NCBI RefSeq assembly: GCF_000721605.1
Contig: NZ_JOIZ01000005.1
Location: forward strand, 124,001 to 188,000
Source of the DNA: Streptomyces sp. NRRL S-37
GTDB lineage: Bacteria; Actinomycetota; Actinomycetes; Streptomycetales; Streptomycetaceae
Direction of reading: 5' to 3'
DNA: 64,000 nt
This document shows, one piece after another, positions 41,150 through 49,240 of this stretch. The translations under genes and the position numbers were made by a program. Positions within the stretch are counted from its first letter, which is position 1; each line of letters begins with the position of its first letter. The notes under the pieces are model-generated. The model did not search any database. It was not told the DNA's origin and worked only from the letters and a program-made list of their open reading frames with translations.

Positions 41150-41989
41150 CTACTTGACGGACCCCGCCATGACCCCCTGCACGAAGTGCCGCTGGAACGC
41201 GAAGAACACGACGACCGGCACCACCAGCGACAGGAACGCCCCCGGCGCCAGCACATCGATGTTGCTGCCGAACTGCCGGATCTGCGACTGAAGCTGCACC
41301 GTCAGCGGCTGCGCGGAACTGTCCGCGAACAGCAGCGCGACCAGCATGTCGTTCCACACCCACAGGAACTGGAAGATCGCGAGGCTGGCGATCGCCGGCC
41401 GCCCCACCGGCAGCACCAGCCGGGTGAAGATCCGCCACTCGCTCCCCCCGTCCATCCGCGCGGCCTCCAGCATCTCCTTCGGCATCTCGGCGAAGTAGTT
41501 CCGCAGCAGGAACACCGCGAACGGCAGCCCGTAGGCGACGTGGAACAGCACGACACCCGGAATGGTCCCGAACAGCCCGAGCTGCCCGAAGAGTTTCGCC
41601 ACCGGCAGCAACCCGATCTGCACGGGCACGACCAACAGCGCGACGACGACCAGGAAGACGGGCTCACGCCCGGGGAAGTCCAGCCACGCGAAGGCGTATC
41701 CGGCCAGCGCGGCGACGACCACCACCAGCACCGTGGTCGGCACCGAGATCAGCACGGTGTTCCAGAACGCCTGCGTGATCCCCGCATTCCCCAGCAGGGC
41801 CGAGTAGTTCTCGAAGGACAACTCCCCCGGGCTGGTGAACACGGTCCACCAGCCCCCCTCCGCCGTCTCCTCGGCCGACCGCAGCGAGGACAGGAACAGC
41901 CCGGCCAGCGGGGTCATCCACACCAGCCCGATCACCACCAGGAACGCCTGCACCACCGCGTTGCCCAGCACACGCCGTACCGCGCTCAC
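41150..41989 (-). CDS. Alpha-glucoside ABC importer permease (MalG type)
   Basis: The 279-residue permease has about six hydrophobic segments and the EAA loop EAARMDGGSEWRIFTRLVL. It forms the channel together with the permease encoded just upstream. The GTG at 41989 overlaps that gene's stop and has GGAGTC upstream. No ATPase is encoded locally; MsiK from elsewhere is the usual partner in Streptomyces. A glucoside substrate is inferred from the adjacent alpha-glucosidase. Confidence 0.85.
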   Translation of the reverse strand: MSAVRRVLGNAVVQAFLVVIGLVWMTPLAGLFLSSLRSAEETAEGGWWTVFTSPGELSFENYSALLGNAGITQAFWNTVLISVPTTVLVVVVAALAGYAFAWLDFPGREPVFLVVVALLVVPVQIGLLPVAKLFGQLGLFGTIPGVVLFHVAYGLPFAVFLLRNYFAEMPKEMLEAARMDGGSEWRIFTRLVLPVGRPAIASLAIFQFLWVWNDMLVALLFADSSAQPLTVQLQSQIRQFGSNIDVLAPGAFLSLVVPVVVFFAFQRHFVQGVMAGSVK

Positions 41990-43347
41990 CGCTGACTCCT
42001 CCGAAAACGACGGACGTTGAACACCATGGCCGGAATGACCAGGAGCAGCAGCAGCACGCCCAGCGCGCTGCCCAGCCCCTGGTTGTTGCCGCCGCCGAAC
42101 GACACCAGCCACATCTGCGTCGCGAGCACGGTCGCGTCCTCCTGCACGGGACCGGGCGCGATGATGTAGACGAGGTCGAAGACCTTCATCACGTTGATCA
42201 CCAGGGTCACGAACACCACGGTGAGGACGGGCGCGAGCAGCGGGACGGTGATCCGCCGGAAGATCTGCCACTCGTTGGCCCCGTCCATCCGCGCGGCCTC
42301 CAGCGCGTCCCGGGGCAGGGTGGACAGCCCCGCCCCGATGAGCACCATCGCGAACCCGGTCCAGATCCACAGGTACGCCCCGATGATCGCGGGGGTGACG
42401 AGCGTGGGGCCGAGCCAGGAGACGCCGTCGTAGGGTGCGGCGAAGTTCGACGCGGGCAGCTTCAGGGCGTACGGGCCGCCGTCCAGCCCCGTGAACCGGA
42501 ACGACCCGTCGGCCGCGGTGGTCGTACGGGCGGCCGTCTCCCCGTCACGCACCGCTTCGACCGTGACCCCGGGCAGTCCGCTCTCCTCCCGGTCGACCAC
42601 TCCCGGCTTCCCTCCCCCACCGGGCGTGAAGTCGAGGTACACCACACCGCGCACCTCGCCGGAACCGGCCTTTCCGGCGACGGCGGCGGGTTCGGCGTCC
42701 CCCGGCAGGTCCTTGGGGGCCACCCCGACCAGCCCCAGCACCGCCGCCGTCCCCCCGGGCGACACCTCCGCCCCGGTGACGTACGACCCGTCCTTCTCCT
42801 CGGTCAGCCCCTCCCCGTCCCGCGCACGGGCGGTCGGGTACGAGGAGGACCCCTTGAAAGCGTCGTGCACGGACACGACGGCCGCGTTGAGCACCCCCTT
42901 GTCCGGGTCGTCGTCGTAGGCGAGCCGGAAGATGATGCCGGCGGCGAGGAAGGACACCGCCATCGGCATGAACAGCAGCAGCTTGAAGGCGGTGGCCCAG
43001 CGGACCTTCTCGACCAGGACGGCCAGGATCAGCCCGAGCCCGGTCAGCAGCGTCGGCGCCACGACGACCCAGATCGCGGTGTTCCGGATGGCCTTGAGGG
43101 TGACCGGGTCGCGGAACATCTCGGCGTAGTTCTCGCCGCCCACGAACTCGTTGCCGGAGGCGTCGAAGAAGCTGCGGCCGACGGAGAACAGCACCGGGTA
43201 CACGACCAGCGCGCCCAGCAGGAGCAGCGCGGGGAACACGAACAGCAGGGCGATGACGCGGCCCCGACGGCGCAGGCGTCGGCCGCCCGCGCCGTCGGGG
43301 TGCACGGATGCCGGCGGGCTCGCCTCTTTCACCAGGGTGTCGGTCAT
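41986..43347 (-). CDS. Alpha-glucoside ABC importer permease with inserted extracytoplasmic domain
   Basis: The 453-residue MalF-type permease is about 150 residues longer than usual. Between the helix near 115-135 and the helix near 305 lies an exterior insert (about 140-300). It contains a Cna-B/carboxypeptidase-regulatory-like beta module: VYLDFTPGGGGKPG, GLPGVTVEAVRDG, TTTAADGSFRFTGLDGGPY. The EAA loop EAARMDGANEWQIFRRI follows in the C-terminal half. E. coli MalF also has a periplasmic insert (P2) that touches the binding protein, so this domain may do the same. The ATG at 43347 lies 5 bp from the binding-protein stop. Confidence 0.85.
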   Translation of the reverse strand: MTDTLVKEASPPASVHPDGAGGRRLRRRGRVIALLFVFPALLLLGALVVYPVLFSVGRSFFDASGNEFVGGENYAEMFRDPVTLKAIRNTAIWVVVAPTLLTGLGLILAVLVEKVRWATAFKLLLFMPMAVSFLAAGIIFRLAYDDDPDKGVLNAAVVSVHDAFKGSSSYPTARARDGEGLTEEKDGSYVTGAEVSPGGTAAVLGLVGVAPKDLPGDAEPAAVAGKAGSGEVRGVVYLDFTPGGGGKPGVVDREESGLPGVTVEAVRDGETAARTTTAADGSFRFTGLDGGPYALKLPASNFAAPYDGVSWLGPTLVTPAIIGAYLWIWTGFAMVLIGAGLSTLPRDALEAARMDGANEWQIFRRITVPLLAPVLTVVFVTLVINVMKVFDLVYIIAPGPVQEDATVLATQMWLVSFGGGNNQGLGSALGVLLLLLVIPAMVFNVRRFRRSQR

Positions 43348-43352
43348 GGCGG

Positions 43353-44681
43353 TCAGTTCCCGTACGCCTTGGCCGCGGCCTTCTCGAGTGCGGCGGCGGT
43401 CTTCGCCGGGTCGGCCGGGTCGCGCAGGAAGTCCTGGAGGATCTTCCACTCGCCGGTGCCCTTGGTGCCGCCGAACGCCGCGGGGGCCTGGTCGGACATG
43501 TCGAAGCGGACCGAGTCGCCCGCCTCGACGAGGGACTCGGCGGTGGCGCGGGTGACGTCGTCGCCGTAGGAGGAGAGGTCGAGCTTCTTGTTCGGGGAGA
43601 GGAAGCCGCCCGCCTCGGCCCATACGGCGGCGGCCTCCGGGCTGGCGAGGTACTCCACGAGTGCCATGCCGGCCTCGCTGTTCTTGCCGTCCTTGAGGAC
43701 GACGGCCGCGTCACCGCCGCTGACCACGGGGGCCTTGCCGTCGCCGACCGGCGGGAAGGGGAAGAAGTTCGCGTCGGTGCCGATGCTCCTGCCGAACTGG
43801 TCCTTGGCGACACCGGCGACGAAGTCGCCCTCGTAGACCATGGCGGCCTCGGCCTTGGGCCCGAAGACCTTCTCCACGGAGCCGGGGAAGTCGGTGTTGA
43901 GGGCCTGCTTCCGGCCGCCCGCGACGAGCTGCTCGTCCTTGAACAGTTTGCCGAGGGTGGTGAGCGCCTCGACGACGGTCGGGTCGGTCCACTTGATCTC
44001 GTGGGCGGCGAGGGCGTCGTACTTCTCGGGTCCGGCCTGGGAGAGGTAGACGTTCTCGAACCAGTCGGTGAGGGTCCAGCCGTCCTGTCCGGCCACCGAG
44101 AACGCGGCGAGACCGGAGTCGGAGACGGTGCGGCCGTTCTTCAGCATCTCGTCGTAGGTCTTCGGCGGGGTGACGCCGGCCTGTTCCAGGGCCTCGGGGC
44201 TGTACCAGACGGTCGACTTGTGGGCGGCCTTGAAGTAGAGGCCGTACAGGGTGCCGTCGACGCTGCCGTAGTTCCGCCACACCTCGGCGAAGTTGCCGTC
44301 GACGGTGGACCGCACCTTCTCGTCGAGCGGCTTGAGCCAGCCCTTCTCGGCGAACTGCTTGAGCACGCCGACCTGCGGGACCATGACGACGTCGGGGGCG
44401 TTGCCGCCCTCGATCTTGCTGCCGACGACGGTGGAGACGTTGTCGCCGGTGGAGACGAAGGCGGTCTCGGCACCGGTCTTCTCGGTGAAGGCGTCCAGCA
44501 CCTTCTGGAAGTTCTTCTGCTCGCTGCCGGACCAGACGCCGGCCACGGTGACGGTCTGGCCGCCGAGCGACTTGTCGCCGCCGCCGGCCGTGACGGGGTC
44601 GCCGCTGCCGCAGGCGGTCGCGCCGAGCGCGAGGACGAGGGCGGTGCAGCCGGTGAGCAGGGTGGTACGTCGTCGCATCAT
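43353..44681 (-). CDS. Alpha-glucoside-binding lipoprotein
   Basis: The 442-residue precursor has a basic N region (MMRRR), a hydrophobic stretch and the lipobox GATAC (Cys24), followed by a Gly-rich linker. It is a family 1 carbohydrate-binding protein with VAGVWSGSEQKNFQKVL, PDVVMVPQVG and AAMVYEGDFVAG segments. It captures the sugar for the two permeases that follow. A maltose or alpha-glucoside ligand is inferred from the GH13 enzyme immediately upstream. AAGGGA precedes the ATG at 44681. Confidence 0.87.
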   Translation of the reverse strand: MMRRRTTLLTGCTALVLALGATACGSGDPVTAGGGDKSLGGQTVTVAGVWSGSEQKNFQKVLDAFTEKTGAETAFVSTGDNVSTVVGSKIEGGNAPDVVMVPQVGVLKQFAEKGWLKPLDEKVRSTVDGNFAEVWRNYGSVDGTLYGLYFKAAHKSTVWYSPEALEQAGVTPPKTYDEMLKNGRTVSDSGLAAFSVAGQDGWTLTDWFENVYLSQAGPEKYDALAAHEIKWTDPTVVEALTTLGKLFKDEQLVAGGRKQALNTDFPGSVEKVFGPKAEAAMVYEGDFVAGVAKDQFGRSIGTDANFFPFPPVGDGKAPVVSGGDAAVVLKDGKNSEAGMALVEYLASPEAAAVWAEAGGFLSPNKKLDLSSYGDDVTRATAESLVEAGDSVRFDMSDQAPAAFGGTKGTGEWKILQDFLRDPADPAKTAAALEKAAAKAYGN

Positions 44682-44710
44682 CGTCGATGTCCCTTCGTGG
44701 GTACGGAGAT

Positions 44711-46351
44711 TCAGTCGGTACGGGGTTTCAAGGAGCCGTCGATCCACCAGGCGGCGGTGGAGCCGGGGAGCGTCCCGGGCGGGCAGGGGCCGCTGGCGAG
44801 CAGCGGGGCGCCGGCGGCCGGGGCGGGTACGGGGGCGGTACCGAAGTTGACGGCGCAGACCAGGTCGTCGCCGCGGGTGAAGGCGAGGACGCCGGGCTGG
44901 GTGTCCAGCCAGCGGAGCGTTCCCTCGCCCAACTGATTCAGGGCGGAACGTAGTTGGAGGCCGTCGCGGTACAGGTGCCAGGAGGAGCGGGTGTCGGCCA
45001 GCGCCCGGTCGGTGGCGTGCTCGGCGAACCACTCGGGCTGCGGCAGCCAGGGCCGTACGCCCTCGGCGCCGGAGGTGAAGCCGAACGGTGAGGCCTGTCC
45101 GGACCAGGGCAGCGGCACCCGGCAGCCGTCGCGTATCCGGGCGCGGCTGCCGGTGCGGCGGAAGATCGGGTCGGTGAGCACGTCGTCGGGCAGGTCCACG
45201 ACCTCGGGCAGGCCCAGTTCCTCGCCCTGGTAGATGTACGCGGCGCCGGGCAGCGCCAGCATCAGCAACGCGGCGGCGCGGGCGCGGGCCGGGCCGAGTC
45301 CGCTGCCGTCCGGGGCGGGTTCGCCGTAGCGGGTGACGGTGCGGACCTGGTCGTGGTTGTTGAGGACCCAGGTGACGGTGGAACCGGTGCCCGCGATGTC
45401 CTGCATGGCCTCGGAGATGACCTTGCGGAAGGCGTCGGCGTCCCAGGGGGCGCCGAGGAGGTCGAAGAAGAAGGCCTGGTGGAGTTCGTCCGGGCGGACG
45501 TAGCGGGCGTGTTCGCGGGCGGTGGGGACGGAGACCTCGCCGACCAGGAGGCGTTCGCGGCCGTCGCGGGCGGTGTACTCCTCGCACACCGCGCGCCAGT
45601 GCCGCCACACGTCGTGCACCTCGGGCTGGTTCCAGGCGAGCGGGTTGACCGAGTCGCGGGTGCGGGCGTCGGCCTCCGGGTCCGGGGAGTCGGGCAGCTC
45701 CGGGTGTTTGAAGAGGCCGGCGGCGACGTCGATGCGGAAGCCGTCGACGCCCCGGTCCAGCCAGAAGCGGAGGATCCGGTCGAACTCGGCGGCGACCTGG
45801 GGATCGCGCCAGTTCCAGTCGGGCTGTTCGGGCGTGAACATGTGGAGGTACCACTGGCCGGGCCGGCCGTCCGGCTCGGTGATCCGGGTCCAGGCGGGGC
45901 CGCCGAACATGGCGTGCCAGTTGTTGGGCGGCTCGGCGCCGTCCGGGCCGCGGCCGTCGGCGAAGTGGAAGCGGGCGCGCTCGGGGCTGCCGGGGGCCGC
46001 GTCGAGGGCGGCGCGGAACCAGGGGTGCTCACTGGAGCAGTGGTTGGGGACGATGTCCAGCAGCACCTTGACGCCGAGCCGCCGGGCTGCGTCGACCAGC
46101 AGGTCGAACTCGGCGAGGTCGCCGAAGACCGGGTCGACGCCGGTGTAGTCGGCGACGTCGTAGCCGTGGTCGTGCTGCGGCGAGGGGTAGAAGGGGCTCA
46201 GCCAGATCCCGTCCACGCCGAGCTTCTTCAGATACGGCAGCCCGGCCCTGACGCCGGCGAGATCGCCGATGCCGTCGCCGGTGCTGTCCAGAAAGCTGCG
46301 GACGTAGACCTGGTAGATCACCGCGTCACGCCACCAGTGGTGCCTGTTCAC
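44711..46351 (-). CDS. GH13 alpha-glucosidase
   Basis: The 546-residue enzyme has the (beta/alpha)8 barrel of GH13 oligo-1,6/alpha-glucosidases. Its motifs are QHDHGYDVADYT, LLDIVPNHCSSEHPWF, GFRIDVAAGL with the nucleophile Asp (near 205), LLVGEVSVP with the acid Glu (near 271) and WVLNNHDQVRT. It has no signal peptide, so it acts in the cytoplasm on sugars brought in by the importer encoded next. The start is GTG 46351. TTGACA at 46421-46416 suggests a promoter, and an inverted repeat pair lies upstream. Confidence 0.9.
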   Translation of the reverse strand: MNRHHWWRDAVIYQVYVRSFLDSTGDGIGDLAGVRAGLPYLKKLGVDGIWLSPFYPSPQHDHGYDVADYTGVDPVFGDLAEFDLLVDAARRLGVKVLLDIVPNHCSSEHPWFRAALDAAPGSPERARFHFADGRGPDGAEPPNNWHAMFGGPAWTRITEPDGRPGQWYLHMFTPEQPDWNWRDPQVAAEFDRILRFWLDRGVDGFRIDVAAGLFKHPELPDSPDPEADARTRDSVNPLAWNQPEVHDVWRHWRAVCEEYTARDGRERLLVGEVSVPTAREHARYVRPDELHQAFFFDLLGAPWDADAFRKVISEAMQDIAGTGSTVTWVLNNHDQVRTVTRYGEPAPDGSGLGPARARAAALLMLALPGAAYIYQGEELGLPEVVDLPDDVLTDPIFRRTGSRARIRDGCRVPLPWSGQASPFGFTSGAEGVRPWLPQPEWFAEHATDRALADTRSSWHLYRDGLQLRSALNQLGEGTLRWLDTQPGVLAFTRGDDLVCAVNFGTAPVPAPAAGAPLLASGPCPPGTLPGSTAAWWIDGSLKPRTD

Positions 46352-46382
46352 CCCATTGACCTGTCTGTGAGGAGTGCTCGTT

Positions 46383-46421
46383 ATGCATGCATGTTAGGTA
46401 GCGGAGTCGCGAGGGTGTCAA
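46383..46421 (-). promoter_or_regulatory. Promoter region of the alpha-glucosidase operon
   Basis: On the minus strand a perfect TTGACA (46421-46416) is followed by TACCTA/TAACAT around 46400-46392. A 10-bp palindrome ATGCATGCAT (46383-46392) lies where a repressor could block transcription. -10 spacing is 15 or 19 nt, so the exact box is unclear. Confidence 0.4.
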
Positions 46422-46516
46422 TGAACGTGCGCGAGCTACCGTGGAGTTGGCCGGTCCAGACAGGTATTCAAGTGGGTATAGCGGACACATTCGAGACGTC
46501 CGCGTTACCTAACATG
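46390..46516. promoter_or_regulatory. Paired inverted operator-like sites
   Basis: CATGTTAGGTA (46390-46400) and its exact complement TACCTAACATG (46506-46516) flank the 105-bp segment upstream of the alpha-glucosidase gene. They could be two sites of one regulator that loops DNA. Confidence 0.35.
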
Positions 46517-46531
46517 TAACTAGGGAGGGTT

Positions 46532-47803
46532 CTATCGCGAGGAGACGGCGGCCAGCTCGGCCGCCAGCCGGCGCACCGCGGCCCCGGGCGTCTGCCGCCC
46601 GGTCATCGCGTCGTGCACCACCGCCTGCACCACCAGGCTCACCTGGTCGTAGTGCGGGCTCTTGGGGCGCGGGGCGGCGGCGAGCACGCTCTCGCGCAGG
46701 GTCGGCAGGTAGGGGAACCGCCGGACCAGTTCCGGATCGTCGTACAGGCCGGCCCGTACGGGCGGCAGGGCGCCGCGCGTGAGGACCTGGCGCTGCACGC
46801 GCTCGCTGGTGAGGTACGCGATCAGGCGCGCGGCCGAGTCGGGGTGCCGGGCGTGGCCGGCGACGGCCAGGTTGGAGCCGCCGAGGACGCTGGTGCCCGG
46901 ACCGTCCGGTCCCGGCAGCGGTACGGCGCCGACCTTGCCGGCGACCTTCGAGCCCGGGGCGGAGGCGGCGACGTAGGCGTAGGGCCAGTTGCGCAGGAAG
47001 AGCAGCCGGCCGTCCTGGAAGGCCCGCTTGGACTCCTCCTCCTTGTACGTCAGCGCCTCGCGGGGGATCCAGCCCTCGCGGACCCCGCGCGCGAGGAAGC
47101 CGATGCCGTCCCTGGCCGCCCGTGAGTTCACGGTGACGCGTTCGCCCTCGTCGCCGAGGATGGTGCCGCCGGCCGAGTAGACGGCCTCGGCCGCGTTGAC
47201 GGTCAGGCCCTCGTAGGGCAGGAACTGGCCGGCGTAGCCGTCGAGACCGTGCTCCGGGGCGAGGGTCCTCGCGGCCCGTTCGAGATCGGCCCAGGTGCGC
47301 GGGGGCGGGACGCCCTCGGCGTCGAGGACGTCCTTGCGGTACAGGAGCAGTCCGGCGTTGGTGACGTACGGGACGGCGTACAGGCGTTCGTCGTAGGTCG
47401 CCGTGTCCACGACCCGGGGCAGGAAGGCGTCGAGCGGGAAGCGGTCGCGGGACAGCGGGCGGATCCAGCCGGCGGCGGCGAACTCCGAGGTCCAGCTCAC
47501 GTCGATGTTGAGCACGTCGAACCGGCCGCGCTCGCCGCCGCGCAGATCGGTGATCATCTGCGCGCGGGTCTCGTCGGCGGAGTCGGGCAGCTCGACGAGG
47601 GTGACCTCCTCGCCGGGATGGGTGCGGTTCCAGCCCTCCAGCACGGAACCCAGATAGCCGGTGAGGTCACCGGCGGTGGCCAGGGTGAGCGGTCCACGAC
47701 CGCCCCCGCCGGCCTCGTCGGCCCGCGCCCCGGAGGCGACGTAACCGGTCAGGACGACGACCAGGACGAGGAGGCCCCTACCCGCGGCATGGATCCACCG
47801 CAT
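46532..47803 (-). CDS. Orphan ABC sugar-type solute-binding protein
   Basis: The 423-residue precursor starts with a basic segment, a hydrophobic stretch and the site ARADE, but has no lipobox cysteine, so it may be secreted or anchored by its uncleaved signal. The mature part is a family 1 solute-binding fold (RFDVLNIDVSWTSEFA, YAVPYVTNAGLLLYRKD, LFLRNWPYAYV). No permease follows it, so it may serve the importer at 41150-44681 or one encoded elsewhere. The ATG at 47803 has GGAGG upstream. It is divergent from a PadR regulator. Confidence 0.82.
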   Translation of the reverse strand: MRWIHAAGRGLLVLVVVLTGYVASGARADEAGGGGRGPLTLATAGDLTGYLGSVLEGWNRTHPGEEVTLVELPDSADETRAQMITDLRGGERGRFDVLNIDVSWTSEFAAAGWIRPLSRDRFPLDAFLPRVVDTATYDERLYAVPYVTNAGLLLYRKDVLDAEGVPPPRTWADLERAARTLAPEHGLDGYAGQFLPYEGLTVNAAEAVYSAGGTILGDEGERVTVNSRAARDGIGFLARGVREGWIPREALTYKEEESKRAFQDGRLLFLRNWPYAYVAASAPGSKVAGKVGAVPLPGPDGPGTSVLGGSNLAVAGHARHPDSAARLIAYLTSERVQRQVLTRGALPPVRAGLYDDPELVRRFPYLPTLRESVLAAAPRPKSPHYDQVSLVVQAVVHDAMTGRQTPGAAVRRLAAELAAVSSR

Positions 47804-47860
47804 AGGTTCCTCCCTGTACACCGGCACCCGGGCACCATCGTCCGGGGTCAGAGGCCATGT

Positions 47861-47875
47861 ATACCCGTTAGGTAT
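47861..47875. promoter_or_regulatory. Inverted repeat between divergent padR-type and binding-protein genes
   Basis: ATACC-N5-GGTAT lies in the 129-bp divergent region, close to a possible -10 box (GATACT, 47879-47884) for the PadR gene. It is a candidate PadR autoregulatory operator. Confidence 0.4.
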
Positions 47876-47932
47876 GCGCGATACTAGGCCCTGCGGCACA
47901 TTGCCCCCCAGGACGCGAGGAGGAGAGCACGA

Positions 47933-48448
47933 GTGCGGCTGCCCCTCCTGGCGCTGCTCGCCCGTGGCCCGGCCCACGGCTACGAGCTCAAGCAGGACCT
48001 TGAGCAACTGCTGGGCTCCGCGTACCCTCAGCCGAACGTCGGCCAGATCTACGTCACCCTCGGCCGCCTCGAGAAAACGGGACTGATCGAGGGCGAGGAC
48101 GTCGAGCAGTCGAGCCGGCCCAACAAGAAGGTCTACCACCTCACCGACACCGGGCGGGAGGCGCTGCGCGCCTGGTACGAGGAGACGGCGGACGAGCCGC
48201 GGGTGCGGGACGAGTTCTTCATGAAGCTGGCCCTGGCCCCGCAGACCGGTCTCGCCGACCGGATCGCGCTGATCAACCGACAGCGGCGCCAGTACCTGAA
48301 CACCATGCGGCAGTTGTCGAAGCTGGCCGCCGCCGAGGACCGGGACAACCGCATCTCCCACCTGCTGATCGAGGGCGCCATGCTGCATCTGCAGGCCGAC
48401 CTCGACTGGCTGGAGCGGTGCCAGGAGGAGCTGGAGGAGCTTCAGTGA
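47933..48448 (+). CDS. PadR-family transcriptional regulator
   Basis: The 171-residue regulator has the PadR winged helix at its N terminus (LLALLARGPAHGYELKQDL, IYVTLGRLEKTGLI). The C-terminal part is a helical dimerisation domain ending in LDWLERCQEELEEL. PadR proteins often repress neighbouring ABC exporter genes and respond to bound drugs or envelope stress. The GTG at 47933 has GAGGAGGAG upstream. Its stop overlaps the ATPase start, so it belongs to the ABC operon it probably controls. Confidence 0.87.
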   Translation: MRLPLLALLARGPAHGYELKQDLEQLLGSAYPQPNVGQIYVTLGRLEKTGLIEGEDVEQSSRPNKKVYHLTDTGREALRAWYEETADEPRVRDEFFMKLALAPQTGLADRIALINRQRRQYLNTMRQLSKLAAAEDRDNRISHLLIEGAMLHLQADLDWLERCQEELEELQ

Positions 48449-49197
48449 GCGAGCGCACCGCTGAAGTGCTGCGCGCCGAGGGCCTGGTCAAGACGCACCA
48501 CGGCGAGGGCGCCCCGGCGCACGCCGTGCGCGGGGTCGACCTGCGGGTGGCGCGCGGCGAGTTCGTGGCGATCACCGGCCCGTCCGGTGCGGGCAAGTCG
48601 ACGCTGCTGCACCTGCTCGGCGGGCTCCAGCGGCCCGACGCGGGCAGCGTCTGGCTGGACGGCGTGTGCACGGACGGCTACGGCGAGGCCCGCTGGGCGG
48701 TGGAGCGCCGCAAGCGGATCGGGATCGTCTTCCAGTTCTTCAACCTCGTCTCCGGCCTGTCGGTCGCCGACAACGTGGAACTGCCCGCACTGCTCGCCGG
48801 GGTGCCGCCGAGAAAGGCCCGCGCCGGGCGGGAGGAACTCCTGGCCGAACTGGGGCTCGCGGGCAAGGAACGCAGCATGCCGGGCGAGCTGTCCGGCGGT
48901 GAGCAGCAGCGGGTCGCCCTCGCCCGGGCGTTGGTCAACCACCCGCCGCTGCTGCTGGCCGACGAGCCCGCGGGCAGCCTGGACAGCAAGGGCACCCGCG
49001 AGGTGATGCGGCTGCTGTCCCGCTTCCACCAGCGCGGGCAGACGATCCTGCTGGTCACGCACGACGCGCGGCTGGCGAGCGCGGCGGACCGGGTGATCAG
49101 CTTCTTCGACGGCCGGATCGCCGACGACGCCGCGCTCGACGGCGGCGTCCCGCCGCGCCGGACCGGTGCGTCCGGTGTGCTGGAGCTCAAGGACTGA
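48445..49197 (+). CDS. LolD/MacB-type ABC ATPase
   Basis: The 250-residue ATPase has Walker A GPSGAGKST near residue 47, the signature ELSGGEQQRVALARAL, and Walker B LLADEPAGSLD. This is the class that partners FtsX-like permeases rather than importer permeases. The GTG at 48445 overlaps the padR stop. The permease gene follows after 43 bp that hold only an 11-codon reading frame (49200-49235), which I do not count as a gene. Confidence 0.88.
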   Translation: MSERTAEVLRAEGLVKTHHGEGAPAHAVRGVDLRVARGEFVAITGPSGAGKSTLLHLLGGLQRPDAGSVWLDGVCTDGYGEARWAVERRKRIGIVFQFFNLVSGLSVADNVELPALLAGVPPRKARAGREELLAELGLAGKERSMPGELSGGEQQRVALARALVNHPPLLLADEPAGSLDSKGTREVMRLLSRFHQRGQTILLVTHDARLASAADRVISFFDGRIADDAALDGGVPPRRTGASGVLELKD

Positions 49198-49240
49198 CAT
49201 GCGCGTCCACGACCGCCCCGCGCCGAGGGGTTGAGCGCCC

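Noticed and set aside
49200..49235. 11-codon gene between the ABC ATPase and permease
   Set aside because: Too short to support, with no ribosome site of its own; it may only be a chance frame in the intergenic gap.
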